A stretch of 64,000 nt of DNA, taken from assembly GCA_949283575.1 (NCBI GenBank), contig CASDSU010000028.1:1-64000 (forward strand), given 5' to 3'. Of the stretch, positions 51,885 to 60,007 are shown piece after piece. The notes under the pieces are model-generated. The model made no database searches and was not told the DNA's origin. It worked only from the letters and a program-made list of their open reading frames with translations. A program made the translations under genes and the position numbers. This DNA is from an uncultured Eubacteriales bacterium. GTDB taxonomy: Bacteria; Bacillota; Clostridia; TANB77; UBA1234. Every line of letters begins with the position of its first letter. Position 1 is the stretch's first letter.

Positions 51885-52628
51885 TTAATTTTTAACTTTA
51901 TATACCTTCCAATCTCTTCTACCTAATTTCCATGCAAAATCTTTGTCAAAAACTGCATAGTCAAATCTATATTTCCCTTTTACTGCATTTCCAGTATCCA
52001 TGGCAACCACATAGCCAAGACCCTCTATATAAAACTCTGTTCCAAGCTTCCAATAATCTGTATCAACAGCAATTGAAACGCCTGCAACTATTGGCTTTCC
52101 AGAAGCAGTAAAACCTAAATTATTACTACATTCTTCTGGACTTGGTGTATACGCAGTACCTTCAAATTCACCAATATATTCAAGCTTAGTATAATCTACA
52201 ACCGTATCAGCCTTTTCAGCTTCATCAAAGTTTTGAGGAGTTATTCCAACAGAAGCAGCCATTTTCAAAGTATCTTGAAGTCTCATATTTTCCTCAATTA
52301 TACTCTGATTGTTTTTGGCAAGTTGTTCAGATGTTATTGCAAGTTCTTCTTCTCTTTCTTGAATATTTTGTTTTTCTTCTTCAATAGCTTTTTTTTCATC
52401 CTCAATTATTTTTTGTTCAGATTCAACTTTCTTAATATCTTCATGTAGATCAACCGTTTTTTGATTATAATCAATCACAGTTTCTTGCGCATATGTATAT
52501 ACGCATGCAGCAAAAACAAGCGTCAAACATAGAACAAAACATATTATCTTTAATCTTCTTTTTTCTTTAATTCTATCTTTTTTTCTAGATAACATACCTT
52601 TCATTAGAAGAGCCCTATCTGCACTCAT
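51885..52628 (-). CDS. Membrane-anchored protein with coiled coil and C-terminal 3D domain
   Basis: The ATG at 52628 is chosen for GGAGG upstream; the longer frame to 52805 runs into the ssrA gene. The 247 residues have a membrane segment (about 27-48, IICFVLCLTLVFAACVYTYA) and a Glu/Lys coiled coil (about 65-115). A 3D domain follows: YIGEFEGTAYTPSPEEC, then VAMDTGNAVKGKYRFDYAVF with its conserved aspartates. 3D domains of YabE/YocH-type proteins resemble lytic transglycosylases, so a cell-wall role outside the membrane is likely. Confidence 0.85.
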   Translation of the reverse strand: MSADRALLMKGMLSRKKDRIKEKRRLKIICFVLCLTLVFAACVYTYAQETVIDYNQKTVDLHEDIKKVESEQKIIEDEKKAIEEEKQNIQEREEELAITSEQLAKNNQSIIEENMRLQDTLKMAASVGITPQNFDEAEKADTVVDYTKLEYIGEFEGTAYTPSPEECSNNLGFTASGKPIVAGVSIAVDTDYWKLGTEFYIEGLGYVVAMDTGNAVKGKYRFDYAVFDKDFAWKLGRRDWKVYKVKN

Positions 52629-52698
52629 AACAACTACCTCCGTAAGGTTTTTCTCAGTAGTATTATAACATAAAGAAAAAATTGTGTACACAAAAAAA

Positions 52699-52727
52699 TT
52701 GCAATTATACACAATTTTTGTTATAAT
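52699..52727 (+). promoter_or_regulatory. ssrA promoter
   Basis: TTGCAA, 17-base spacer, TATAAT, ending 18 bases before the mature tmRNA 5' end. Confidence 0.8.
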
Positions 52728-52745
52728 ACAATTGATTCTAAACAT

Positions 52746-53099
52746 GGGGATGTAAAGGTTTCGACGGATATTTAGAAGGATGAATAGCGAGTGATGGATT
52801 CTCACTTGGCCATCTAAAAAATGTGAGAATTATAAATAATTAACAACAATAGAGTTGCTTTAGCTGCCTAGTTGCAGCTACGTTTGTCTTTTTGTGCCAC
52901 TTTCATTAAGAACAAGCGTCATCTAAAGTGGAAACAAAACTATCAAAACTTTGAGATAGTGGGTATTTATCAAGTTACTAATTTTAAAAGCCTGTTTATC
53001 GGCGCTTAAAATTTAGGAATCTAAAAAGATAAACTGCACTCGGAGAAGTTCATGTGGAAGAATTTTCGGACAGGAGTTCGATTCTCCTCATCTCCACCA
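52746..53099 (+). ncRNA. ssrA: Transfer-messenger RNA (tmRNA)
   Basis: The 354-base RNA starts GGGGATGTAAAGGTTTCGAC and ends with a T-arm GGAGTTCGATTCTCC and acceptor ATCTCCACCA. The two ends pair as a tRNA-like domain; CCA is encoded. It rescues stalled ribosomes and tags nascent proteins. The tag reading frame, read back from the TAG at 52868-52870, ends NNNRVALAA (possibly preceded by I); the exact resume codon is not certain. A hairpin TAGCTGC/GCAGCTA overlaps the stop, as in other tmRNAs. Confidence 0.95.
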
Positions 53100-53107
53100 A
53101 AAACAAA

Positions 53108-53134
53108 CCGCCTGTATTACTAGAATACAGGCGG
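53108..53134 (+). terminator. Hairpin after ssrA
   Basis: CCGCCTGTATT/AATACAGGCGG stem; the following run ATCTATTTA is only weakly T-rich. Confidence 0.6.
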
Positions 53135-53157
53135 ATCTATTTACAAAGGAGACCATT

Positions 53158-53922
53158 ATGTTCAAAATAGTTTTATGTTTTTTATCAGGTATTGCAGCTG
53201 GCCTTGGAACAGGTTTTGCAGGTATGAGCGCTGCTGCAGCAATAAGTCCAATGCTTATAACTTTTTTGGGAATGCCTGCCTATGAGGCTGTAGGAATTGC
53301 GCTTGCAAGCGATGTTTTAGCAAGTGGAGTGAGTACATATACATATAAAAAGAATAAAAATTTAGATATAAAAAACGGTATTGTTATATTAATAACAGTA
53401 TTAATTTTTACCGCTATTGGAAGTCTAATAGCAAGCAAAGTTCCAAACACAACAATGGGAAGCTTTTCTGTATTTATGACTTTAATTTTAGGTATTAAAT
53501 TCATAATAAAACCTGTAATGAACACAAATAAAAATCTTGATTCAATGTCAAAATCTAAAAGAATTCTATCATCTATTCTGTGTGGAATTTTAATTGGATT
53601 TATTTGCGGTTTCGTTGGTGCTGGTGGTGGAATGATGATGCTTCTTGTCCTTACAACTGTGTTAGGGTACGAACTAAAAACAGCTGTTGGAACTAGCGTA
53701 TTTGTAATGACATTTACAGCTTTAACTGGTGCTATTAGTCACTTTGCAATTGACGAAATTCCAGATTTATCTTGCTTAATAACATGCGTACTATCTACAT
53801 TGTTGTGGGCTAGAATTGCAGCGAAAATTGCTAACAAATCAGACGCTCTTACTTTAAATCGCATTACAGGAGTTATATTAATTATTATAAGTATTTCTAT
53901 ATTATCCGTTGAGCTTTTCTAA
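53158..53922 (+). CDS. TSUP (TauE/SafE) family transporter
   Basis: The 254 residues contain about eight membrane helices with the family duplications: AAGLGTGFAGMSAAAAISPM near the start and CGFVGAGGGMMMLLVLTTVL near the middle, the TauE/SafE motifs. Family members move sulfite, sulfonates or organic acids; no substrate can be read here. Start ATG 53158 follows AAAGGAG. It is monocistronic, 60 bases after ssrA. Confidence 0.9.
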   Translation: MFKIVLCFLSGIAAGLGTGFAGMSAAAAISPMLITFLGMPAYEAVGIALASDVLASGVSTYTYKKNKNLDIKNGIVILITVLIFTAIGSLIASKVPNTTMGSFSVFMTLILGIKFIIKPVMNTNKNLDSMSKSKRILSSILCGILIGFICGFVGAGGGMMMLLVLTTVLGYELKTAVGTSVFVMTFTALTGAISHFAIDEIPDLSCLITCVLSTLLWARIAAKIANKSDALTLNRITGVILIIISISILSVELF

Positions 53923-53952
53923 ATTAGGCAGCTTAACAAGATCTTCATAAAT

Positions 53953-54006
53953 CTGGGACGATTCTTTTTTCTAAATTCAAAAAAGAAAACGTCCCTCTTG
54001 TTCAAT
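53953..54006. repeat. REP-like palindrome
   Basis: GGGACGATTCTTTTTT and AAAAAAGAAAACGTCCC arms around CTAAATT, lying between the convergent TSUP and acetyltransferase genes. Confidence 0.75.
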
Positions 54007-54014
54007 TTTCCTTT

Positions 54015-54392
54015 TTATTCACAATCAAACACACCGTCAAAAGGTGATCCAACGTGCACAATATACTTAGTAAACTGATTATTTTTAGCCGTTTCAAATC
54101 CATTTACATCTTCAATTATTTTTAACATTGGAATATTATTATTCGAGACCATGAGGTTTACATCCTCATATCCCATATCCATTGCAGTTTTCAATAAACT
54201 ATGAAACATTTTCTTTCCATACCCATTGCCTCTGCACTCTTCTTTAATGTAAACCGTCAACAAATTTTTATCATCTTTATTTATTGTCCCATAACCAACA
54301 AGTTCATTTTCATCATATATTTCATATGCTTTTACGGGCTCAACTCTAAATTCTTTTTTTATATCATCATTAGATTCTTTTATATCAATCAC
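54015..54392 (-). CDS. GNAT-family N-acetyltransferase
   Basis: The GTG at 54392 is chosen for GGAGGT seven bases upstream; earlier starts lie within that site. The 125 residues show VYIKEECRGNGYGKKMFHSL, the acetyl-CoA-binding RxxGxG loop with its following helix, and a beta strand (VNLMVSNNN) before the C-terminal helix. The acceptor substrate is unknown. Convergent with the TSUP transporter gene. Confidence 0.85.
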   Translation of the reverse strand: MIDIKESNDDIKKEFRVEPVKAYEIYDENELVGYGTINKDDKNLLTVYIKEECRGNGYGKKMFHSLLKTAMDMGYEDVNLMVSNNNIPMLKIIEDVNGFETAKNNQFTKYIVHVGSPFDGVFDCE

Positions 54393-54561
54393 AATTATAA
54401 CCTCCATCAATATTTTGATACCTTTAGTATATATATTTTCTTACATTTATATACATTTTTTAAAATTTCTATTGCATATTTAAAAAATATGGTAAAATAT
54501 TTGTGTAGGTCACAAAAATTTTTTGTGACTATTTTAAACTGTTATACATAGGAGGAATTTT

Positions 54562-55149
54562 ATGAAAAAGAAAACCCTGATACTAGCAGGAGTTTTAGCC
54601 ATAGTTGTGGCTATAATTCTCTTCGTGCTTTTATCAAATAATACCAACATAAAGGATGAACAAATGCAGAATACTTTAAAAGATGAGCTTGATTTAGACA
54701 TAGTTATAAATTTAGGAAAATATTCTTCAGAGGAATATGATGAATCAAAGCTTCTTGATGTGGCTATGCAACTTGCTACAAAAAAAGGATTACTTCAGGA
54801 ATACAATGATGAAAATATTTATTTCGAATATGTTCCAAAAGACGACTTACATTCAATAATTTTAGATCTTACAGGAATTACAGTTGAAGCACCTATTGAA
54901 ATAGAAGATTTTTATTATTTATATGATAGTGAAAATGAATATTATTATTATAGACCTTCAACACCTTCATATTATCAAATTGATCAAATTAATTCATTAA
55001 AAGAAACTAAAAATGGATATGAAATTAATTGTTCAATTGTAAAAAATATTGATACCGAAGTTTTAAAAGTTGAAGATGTTAGCATAGAATTAACTTCAAA
55101 GCCAGAAAATTCAATTATTAAATATATGGTTAATGAAATTTCATTTTAA
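54562..55149 (+). CDS. Unknown membrane-anchored 195-residue protein
   Basis: ATG 54562 follows AGGAGGAA. It has an N-terminal membrane segment (about 5-27, TLILAGVLAIVVAIILFVLL) and an outside domain rich in Asp, Glu and Tyr (YSSEEYDESKLLDVAMQLAT, IEDFYYLYDSENEYYYY). No family is recognised. A promoter-like TTGCAT/TAAAAT pair lies 60-90 bases upstream, and a strong hairpin follows. Codon use is native. Confidence 0.68.
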   Translation: MKKKTLILAGVLAIVVAIILFVLLSNNTNIKDEQMQNTLKDELDLDIVINLGKYSSEEYDESKLLDVAMQLATKKGLLQEYNDENIYFEYVPKDDLHSIILDLTGITVEAPIEIEDFYYLYDSENEYYYYRPSTPSYYQIDQINSLKETKNGYEINCSIVKNIDTEVLKVEDVSIELTSKPENSIIKYMVNEISF

Positions 55150-55153
55150 GATG

Positions 55154-55191
55154 AAAAAAGAGCTGTAAAATTTTTCACAGCTCTTTTTTTT
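55154..55191. terminator. Bidirectional terminator between convergent genes
   Basis: AAAAAGAGCTGT/ACAGCTCTTTTT stem; the last codons of pgeF run into it. Confidence 0.85.
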
Positions 55192-55993
55192 GTATTATCG
55201 CACTTCCAAGTCCATAATCTATTCCATCTGCTCTTCTTGAATGAATTTTTTCATGAGCACAAACACTACAAATTCCTGAATCTATAATGTTTTCTTTTTT
55301 AACACCTAAATCTTGTAAAATAATTTTGTTTATTAAAATTGTATCTATGAAATATTTCTGCTTTCCTTCTTTTATTTCTCCATCTTGAATTATTTCATCT
55401 AGTCTATTTGTATACGAAAAAATTTTTTCAAATTCTTCTTTCACATCAACATCTACCTCAAAATGACATTTTCTAATACTTGGACAAATACAAACCGTTA
55501 TGTCTTCTGATTTCGAACCATACTCATTTATCATCTTCTTTATTGCAACTTCTACTATTTTTGCAAAAGTTCCACGCCATCCAGAATGCACATTTGCAAT
55601 AATTTTGTTTACCGGATCATAAATTAAAAATAAAATACAATCTGCATTTGTTGTAGCAAGAGTAATTTCAGATTTATCAGTTATCACACCATCCATATTT
55701 TCTAAATATTCCATATTAATATCCGGTTTATTTTTATTCTTCTTTTCACGAATGCCAAGTACGTTATTCGTATGTTTTTGATGTGGTCTCAACAATGTTT
55801 CAATTCTTAAATTTAAATCTTCAAAAATAACATTATAATTTTGGACAACATCATTTAAGTTATGACTTCTCAAGTCTATCGGTTTCAAAATGTATGCATG
55901 AGAAATTTCAGGATATTGGTTTAACCTTTTGAACTGCAAATATTCAATTTCATCATGCTTAATATGTATAACATTTTCATTAGATAAATCCAT
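55175..55993 (-). CDS. pgeF: PgeF/YfiH-type multicopper-like laccase-domain protein
   Basis: Members are reported as purine-nucleoside phosphorylases/adenosine deaminases (YfiH/LACC1 relatives) or peptidoglycan-editing factors; E. coli PgeF edits muropeptide precursors. The ATG at 55993 is chosen for GGAGGAAAG; the upstream frame overlaps truA. The 272 residues show THNNVLGI-like MRPHQKHTNNV, TNADCILFLIYDPVNKI, NVHSGWRGTFAKI, and ICPSIRKCHFEV with HSRRADG near the end, the zinc-coordinating His/Cys residues. Confidence 0.9.
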   Translation of the reverse strand: MDLSNENVIHIKHDEIEYLQFKRLNQYPEISHAYILKPIDLRSHNLNDVVQNYNVIFEDLNLRIETLLRPHQKHTNNVLGIREKKNKNKPDINMEYLENMDGVITDKSEITLATTNADCILFLIYDPVNKIIANVHSGWRGTFAKIVEVAIKKMINEYGSKSEDITVCICPSIRKCHFEVDVDVKEEFEKIFSYTNRLDEIIQDGEIKEGKQKYFIDTILINKIILQDLGVKKENIIDSGICSVCAHEKIHSRRADGIDYGLGSAIIQKKEL

Positions 55994-56006
55994 CTTTCCT
56001 CCACAT

Positions 56007-56750
56007 TTAAACATCATACTCAACTTCTAACAAATACAATCCATGAGGTGGCAATGTTTTTCCCGCCCTCGTTCTGTCTTTTGATTCAATAATTTCAGGA
56101 ATATCATCTGCGTTTATCTTGCCTAAACCAACATCAACAATAGTTCCTGCAATTATTCTAACCATATTATATAAAAAACCATTTCCAGTAAGTTCAATAA
56201 AAATGCGTCCATTATTTTCTTTAAGAATAGCTTTTGTAATCGTTCTTACGGTAGTCTTCTTTGCATTTCCACCTGAAGATTTGAATCCTTTAAAATCATG
56301 CTCACCTTCAAAATAGTTCAATGCCTTTTTCATATTTTCAATGTCTAATTTTATAGGCATATGATATTCACGATATCTCTCAAGCGCTGATGGAAATTCA
56401 GAATTATTAACGATATATCTGTATGTTTTTAACTTACAATTATACCTAGAATGAAATCTCTCCTCCACCTCTTCAGCTTTCTTTATAACAATACTCTTCG
56501 TAAGTTTTGAATTAATTGCATATGGAATTTTTTCAATTTCAATATTTGTATTTGTATGAAAATTTGCAACCTGTCCAAGAGCATGAACCCCTGCATCAGT
56601 TCTGCCAGATGCAGTAATTTCAACCTCTTCACCAGTTATTTCTTTGATAGCTTTCTCAATTTCAGATTGTATACTTACCTTTCCAGGCTGCGACTGCCAT
56701 CCTGCAAAATTTTTTCCATCGTACTCAATTGTCAGCTTAATATTTCGCAT
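56007..56750 (-). CDS. truA: tRNA pseudouridine38-40 synthase TruA
   Basis: Makes pseudouridine at positions 38-40 of the anticodon arm. The 247 residues begin RNIKLTIEYDGKNFAGWQSQ and carry the catalytic Asp in ASGRTDAGVHALGQVANF. FNYF-like LNYFEGEHDFKGFKSSG and GNGFLYNMVRIIAGT follow. Length is normal. It is 13 bases before pgeF, so the two are probably cotranscribed. Confidence 0.96.
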   Translation of the reverse strand: MRNIKLTIEYDGKNFAGWQSQPGKVSIQSEIEKAIKEITGEEVEITASGRTDAGVHALGQVANFHTNTNIEIEKIPYAINSKLTKSIVIKKAEEVEERFHSRYNCKLKTYRYIVNNSEFPSALERYREYHMPIKLDIENMKKALNYFEGEHDFKGFKSSGGNAKKTTVRTITKAILKENNGRIFIELTGNGFLYNMVRIIAGTIVDVGLGKINADDIPEIIESKDRTRAGKTLPPHGLYLLEVEYDV

Positions 56751-56762
56751 AAAACCTACTTC

Positions 56763-57392
56763 CTATTTTATTAAAATTTTTACTTCTTTATCTATAACTA
56801 AATTTGCAAATTTTTCCGCATCTTCTTTTTCACCAATAATACATCCATAATGAGTTGGAACAACAATTTTGGCTTTTATAGTATTAGCAAGATCAGCAGC
56901 CTCTGCATACCCCATTGTATATTTACCGCCAACAGGAATAAAAGCAACATCACATTCAATATTATGAAGTTCTTTAATATTATCCGTATCACCTGCAATA
57001 TAATATTTAACGCCATCAAGTTCAATAATATAGCCTACCCAATTTTCTTTCTTTGTATGATATAATGTCTCTTTATTGTAAGCATATGTTGTAGAAAACT
57101 TAATATCTCTAACTTCGTATTCTTTATCAGGTTCAACAATAGCAACACGTTCTCTATCTTTCGTTAAATCACACGCAAGTTCTCTAGATGAATCTGGTGT
57201 AACAATAATTGTATCTTCTTTCAATAATTTTTCGATATCCTCTTCTGAAAAATGGTCATAATGCGTATGAGTTGAAAAAATATAATCTGCATCATGAAAA
57301 TCATTTTCAATTTTAAAAGGATCAATATATATAACCTTAGAACCACTAATTTTTATACTATTGTGGCAAAAAACTTCAACATTCTCTAACAT
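56763..57392 (-). CDS. Metallo-beta-lactamase-fold hydrolase (UlaG-like)
   Basis: The 209 residues contain IFSTHTHYDHFSEEDIEKLL, the metal-binding HxHxDH motif, AGDTDNIKELH with the bridging aspartate, and VPTHYGCI with the last histidine. The pattern fits the UPF0173/UlaG-type metal-dependent hydrolases of small molecules. Start ATG 57392 follows AAGGGGGAC. It stands just upstream of truA on the same strand, possibly cotranscribed. Confidence 0.9.
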   Translation of the reverse strand: MLENVEVFCHNSIKISGSKVIYIDPFKIENDFHDADYIFSTHTHYDHFSEEDIEKLLKEDTIIVTPDSSRELACDLTKDRERVAIVEPDKEYEVRDIKFSTTYAYNKETLYHTKKENWVGYIIELDGVKYYIAGDTDNIKELHNIECDVAFIPVGGKYTMGYAEAADLANTIKAKIVVPTHYGCIIGEKEDAEKFANLVIDKEVKILIK

Positions 57393-57534
57393 AAACTTAA
57401 GTCCCCCTTATCCACGAAACCTTCTAAATTTTCAAACTATTCTGTCACAATCTTAACATATTTTTTGCATATTGCAAAATTTTTTTAATATTTATATAAT
57501 GGCTCTATAAACTACATAAAGGAGGTTTGATTTT

Positions 57535-58785
57535 ATGAAGACGTTTCTTAAAAATTACAAGCAAACGCTCATCTTGTTAGCAGCTATAATTATAGGTGCT
57601 ATCGCGGGGTTGATTTTCAAGGAAGACGCAGCTGTGCTTAGTCCACTTGGAAATTTATTCATAAACTTAATGTTTATAATAATCGTTCCACTTATTTTCC
57701 TTACAATATCAACTTCTATTTCAAAAATCAGTCAACCTAAAAGAGTTGGCAAAATACTAGGTACAATTGTACTCGTATTCGTAATAACATCACTTGCCTC
57801 AGTGGTAGTTGGACTTTTAGCAGCATATCCTGTTAAACTAGTTTCTGGTCAAGATATTGAAATCATAAAAGAAACTCTAGCAGAAGAAACTGTAACAGAT
57901 TCTTCAGAGTCACTTTCAATTCTTGATAGAACAGTCAGTGTTCTAACAGTTAATGATTTTTCAGGACTTTTCTCTAGAGATAATATCGTTGCAATCATTG
58001 TATTTGCAATTTTGTTTGGTTTAGCAATGAGAATGTCTGGCGAAAAAGCAAAACCAGTTCTTAACCTTTTAGAAGCTTTAACTGACGTAATAATGTCACT
58101 TCTTAAAATCGTTATGTGGTATGCTCCAATCGGTCTTGGATGCTATTTTGCAGCTTTAATAGGAACCTTTGGTTCATCAATTGCTGTAGGATATTTGAAA
58201 ACATTTATCATTTATACAATCGCATGTTTATTTGTTTTCTTCATCTTATATACACTATACGCATTTATCGCTGGTGGCACGCTTGGAGTAAAAAGATATT
58301 GGTCAAATATCTTGCCTGCTACATTTACAGCACTTGCTACATGTTCTAGTGCAGCATCAATCCCTGTAAATCTTCAGGCAGCTAAAAATATAGGCGTTTC
58401 AGATGACATTGCAGAAACATTAATTCCACTTGGAACAAGCTTTCACAAAGACGGTTCAATTATCGGTTCTGTCTTCAAAGCAATGTTTTTAGTATGTTTA
58501 TTCGGTACAAATGTTTATTCACTTGTTGGAATCGGTCAGATATTTTTAGTTTCGCTAATCGCTACACTATTTGTTACTGCAGTTCCAATAGGTGGTGGAA
58601 CAATTTCAGAAACTATGATTATAACAATGTTAGGATACCCACTTACTACCCTACCTATTCTTACAATCATAGCAACAATAATTGACGCTCCAGCAACAGT
58701 TCTAAACGTAGTTGGAGATTCAGCATCATCAATGCTTGCAGCAAGAATTATAGACGGGAAAAATTGGATGAATAAACAAAAATAA
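57535..58785 (+). CDS. Dicarboxylate/amino acid:cation symporter (DAACS family)
   Basis: The 416 residues contain about eight membrane helices and two re-entrant loops: TCSSAASIPVNLQAAKN carries the Ser-rich hairpin HP1, PLGTSFHKDGSIIGSVFKA follows, GGGTISETMIITML is HP2, and GDSASSMLAARIIDGK the final helix with conserved Asp. Members co-transport glutamate, aspartate, serine/threonine or dicarboxylates with Na+ or H+. Start ATG 57535 follows AAAGGAGG. It is monocistronic with a REP site after the stop. Confidence 0.93.
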   Translation: MKTFLKNYKQTLILLAAIIIGAIAGLIFKEDAAVLSPLGNLFINLMFIIIVPLIFLTISTSISKISQPKRVGKILGTIVLVFVITSLASVVVGLLAAYPVKLVSGQDIEIIKETLAEETVTDSSESLSILDRTVSVLTVNDFSGLFSRDNIVAIIVFAILFGLAMRMSGEKAKPVLNLLEALTDVIMSLLKIVMWYAPIGLGCYFAALIGTFGSSIAVGYLKTFIIYTIACLFVFFILYTLYAFIAGGTLGVKRYWSNILPATFTALATCSSAASIPVNLQAAKNIGVSDDIAETLIPLGTSFHKDGSIIGSVFKAMFLVCLFGTNVYSLVGIGQIFLVSLIATLFVTAVPIGGGTISETMIITMLGYPLTTLPILTIIATIIDAPATVLNVVGDSASSMLAARIIDGKNWMNKQK

Positions 58786-58795
58786 AATATTTTTG

Positions 58796-58872
58796 TAATT
58801 GGGACGGTTCCTTTTTGGAGTCGTCCCAATTTCGAAAAAAAAAATGGACAAGAGAAACGTCCCCTTGTCCCG
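58796..58872. repeat. Two REP-like palindromes in tandem
   Basis: AATTGGGACGGTTCC with GTCGTCCCAATT, then GGACAAGAGAAACGTCCCC with TTGTCCC, fill the gap between the convergent symporter and phosphoribosyltransferase genes. Confidence 0.75.
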
Positions 58873-58884
58873 ATTCCTTTTTAT

Positions 58885-59361
58885 TTAAATTTTCTTTTCC
58901 CACGGAAATACTATCCATTTCTTTGTTTCCATCGTAGCGCCAACTATAAATTTATCTTCATCATCAACTTTAGCGAAATTATATATTACTGCAATGTGAA
59001 TACTTGCTGGTTCTAACTTTTTTAACTCTTCTATAACGAATTGCATTGTTACACCTTTATCCAGCATATCGTCTACCACTAAAATGTTTTTTCCTTTGAT
59101 AGCTTCTGTATTAGTTATTCCTTTAAGTACTGGAGCGCCAAGAAAAGCATTAGTCTCATCACTTACACTTCTTCTAACATGAATATATGAAATCTCAGTT
59201 CCAGGCATATTACAACTCAAAATACCGCCAAGAGGTGCTCCGCCTCTCAAAATTGGAACTAACGTATCAATTTTTATTTCTTTCTCATATATCTGCTTCA
59301 AAATTTCATGAGCACCATTCTCTAATTCTTCCCAAGTCATATTATATAATTTTTGTTCCAT
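58885..59361 (-). CDS. Phosphoribosyltransferase-family protein (purine salvage or regulator)
   Basis: The ATG at 59361 follows GGAGAG; an upstream extension is unlikely. The 158 residues show the PRPP-binding loop ILVVDDMLDKGVTMQFV (the DDxxDxG pattern), LVPILRGGAPLGGIL, and a hydrophobic hood near the N-terminus. It may be a xanthine/hypoxanthine-type phosphoribosyltransferase or a regulatory relative; the substrate-specificity region is not recognisable. It overlaps no neighbour but lies 15 bases after the 59377 gene. Confidence 0.85.
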   Translation of the reverse strand: MEQKLYNMTWEELENGAHEILKQIYEKEIKIDTLVPILRGGAPLGGILSCNMPGTEISYIHVRRSVSDETNAFLGAPVLKGITNTEAIKGKNILVVDDMLDKGVTMQFVIEELKKLEPASIHIAVIYNFAKVDDEDKFIVGATMETKKWIVFPWEKKI

Positions 59362-59376
59362 AGCAACTCTCCACAT

Positions 59377-59985
59377 TTAATAATTTTGATAATCATATCT
59401 AATTAAAGCTGTTGAAGTATCAGGATAAAACTTTATATCAACAACTATATTCCCCTTATTTGCAGCTCTATATAAAGTCTCAGAATGTCTTGAATATAAT
59501 TCTCTAGAAAAATCATCTTCAATGCTTTTTACATACTTTTTCAAGTCTTTCTCTGTAACTTTTTCAAGATTAATTGATAAATAAGTTTCACCTACTTCAA
59601 CCAAATATATATCCAATTCAGGCTCAACAACCATATTAGTAAAAGGTGTATCAGGCCATATATCTGTCACAAGTCTATTTTCCTCATCATCATTTAATGC
59701 ATATATATATAAGCCATCTTCATTAAAAATAGTATTCCCTATTCCATATCTTTCATCAACAGCGGCCCTTTCATCATCAGTAGGATTTAAATAATCTTGT
59801 ACCATCTTTCCATTATCATAATTTGATGCATTAAATGGAGTTTCTGTAGAGATGCCTTCTTCGTCATTATTTTTGTTGCCATTTTCTTTATTCATATTAG
59901 GTAGAACAAAGAAAGCAACCACAAATAAAATAATTAATAATACAACTATTATTTTAGCTAATTTTTTATATTTTTCTATTTCCAT
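59377..59985 (-). CDS. Unknown membrane-anchored 202-residue protein
   Basis: ATG 59985 follows GAGGTGAT. The N-terminal membrane segment (about 11-30, IIVVLLIILFVVAFFVLPNM) is followed by an Asn/Glu linker and a soluble outside domain (DEERAAVDERYGIG-type turn, then WPDTPFTNMVVEPELDIYLV). No family is recognised. It is placed between the 60008 gene and the phosphoribosyltransferase gene on the same strand. Confidence 0.65.
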   Translation of the reverse strand: MEIEKYKKLAKIIVVLLIILFVVAFFVLPNMNKENGNKNNDEEGISTETPFNASNYDNGKMVQDYLNPTDDERAAVDERYGIGNTIFNEDGLYIYALNDDEENRLVTDIWPDTPFTNMVVEPELDIYLVEVGETYLSINLEKVTEKDLKKYVKSIEDDFSRELYSRHSETLYRAANKGNIVVDIKFYPDTSTALIRYDYQNY

Positions 59986-60007
59986 CAAATATCACCTCAT
60001 AAAAACT

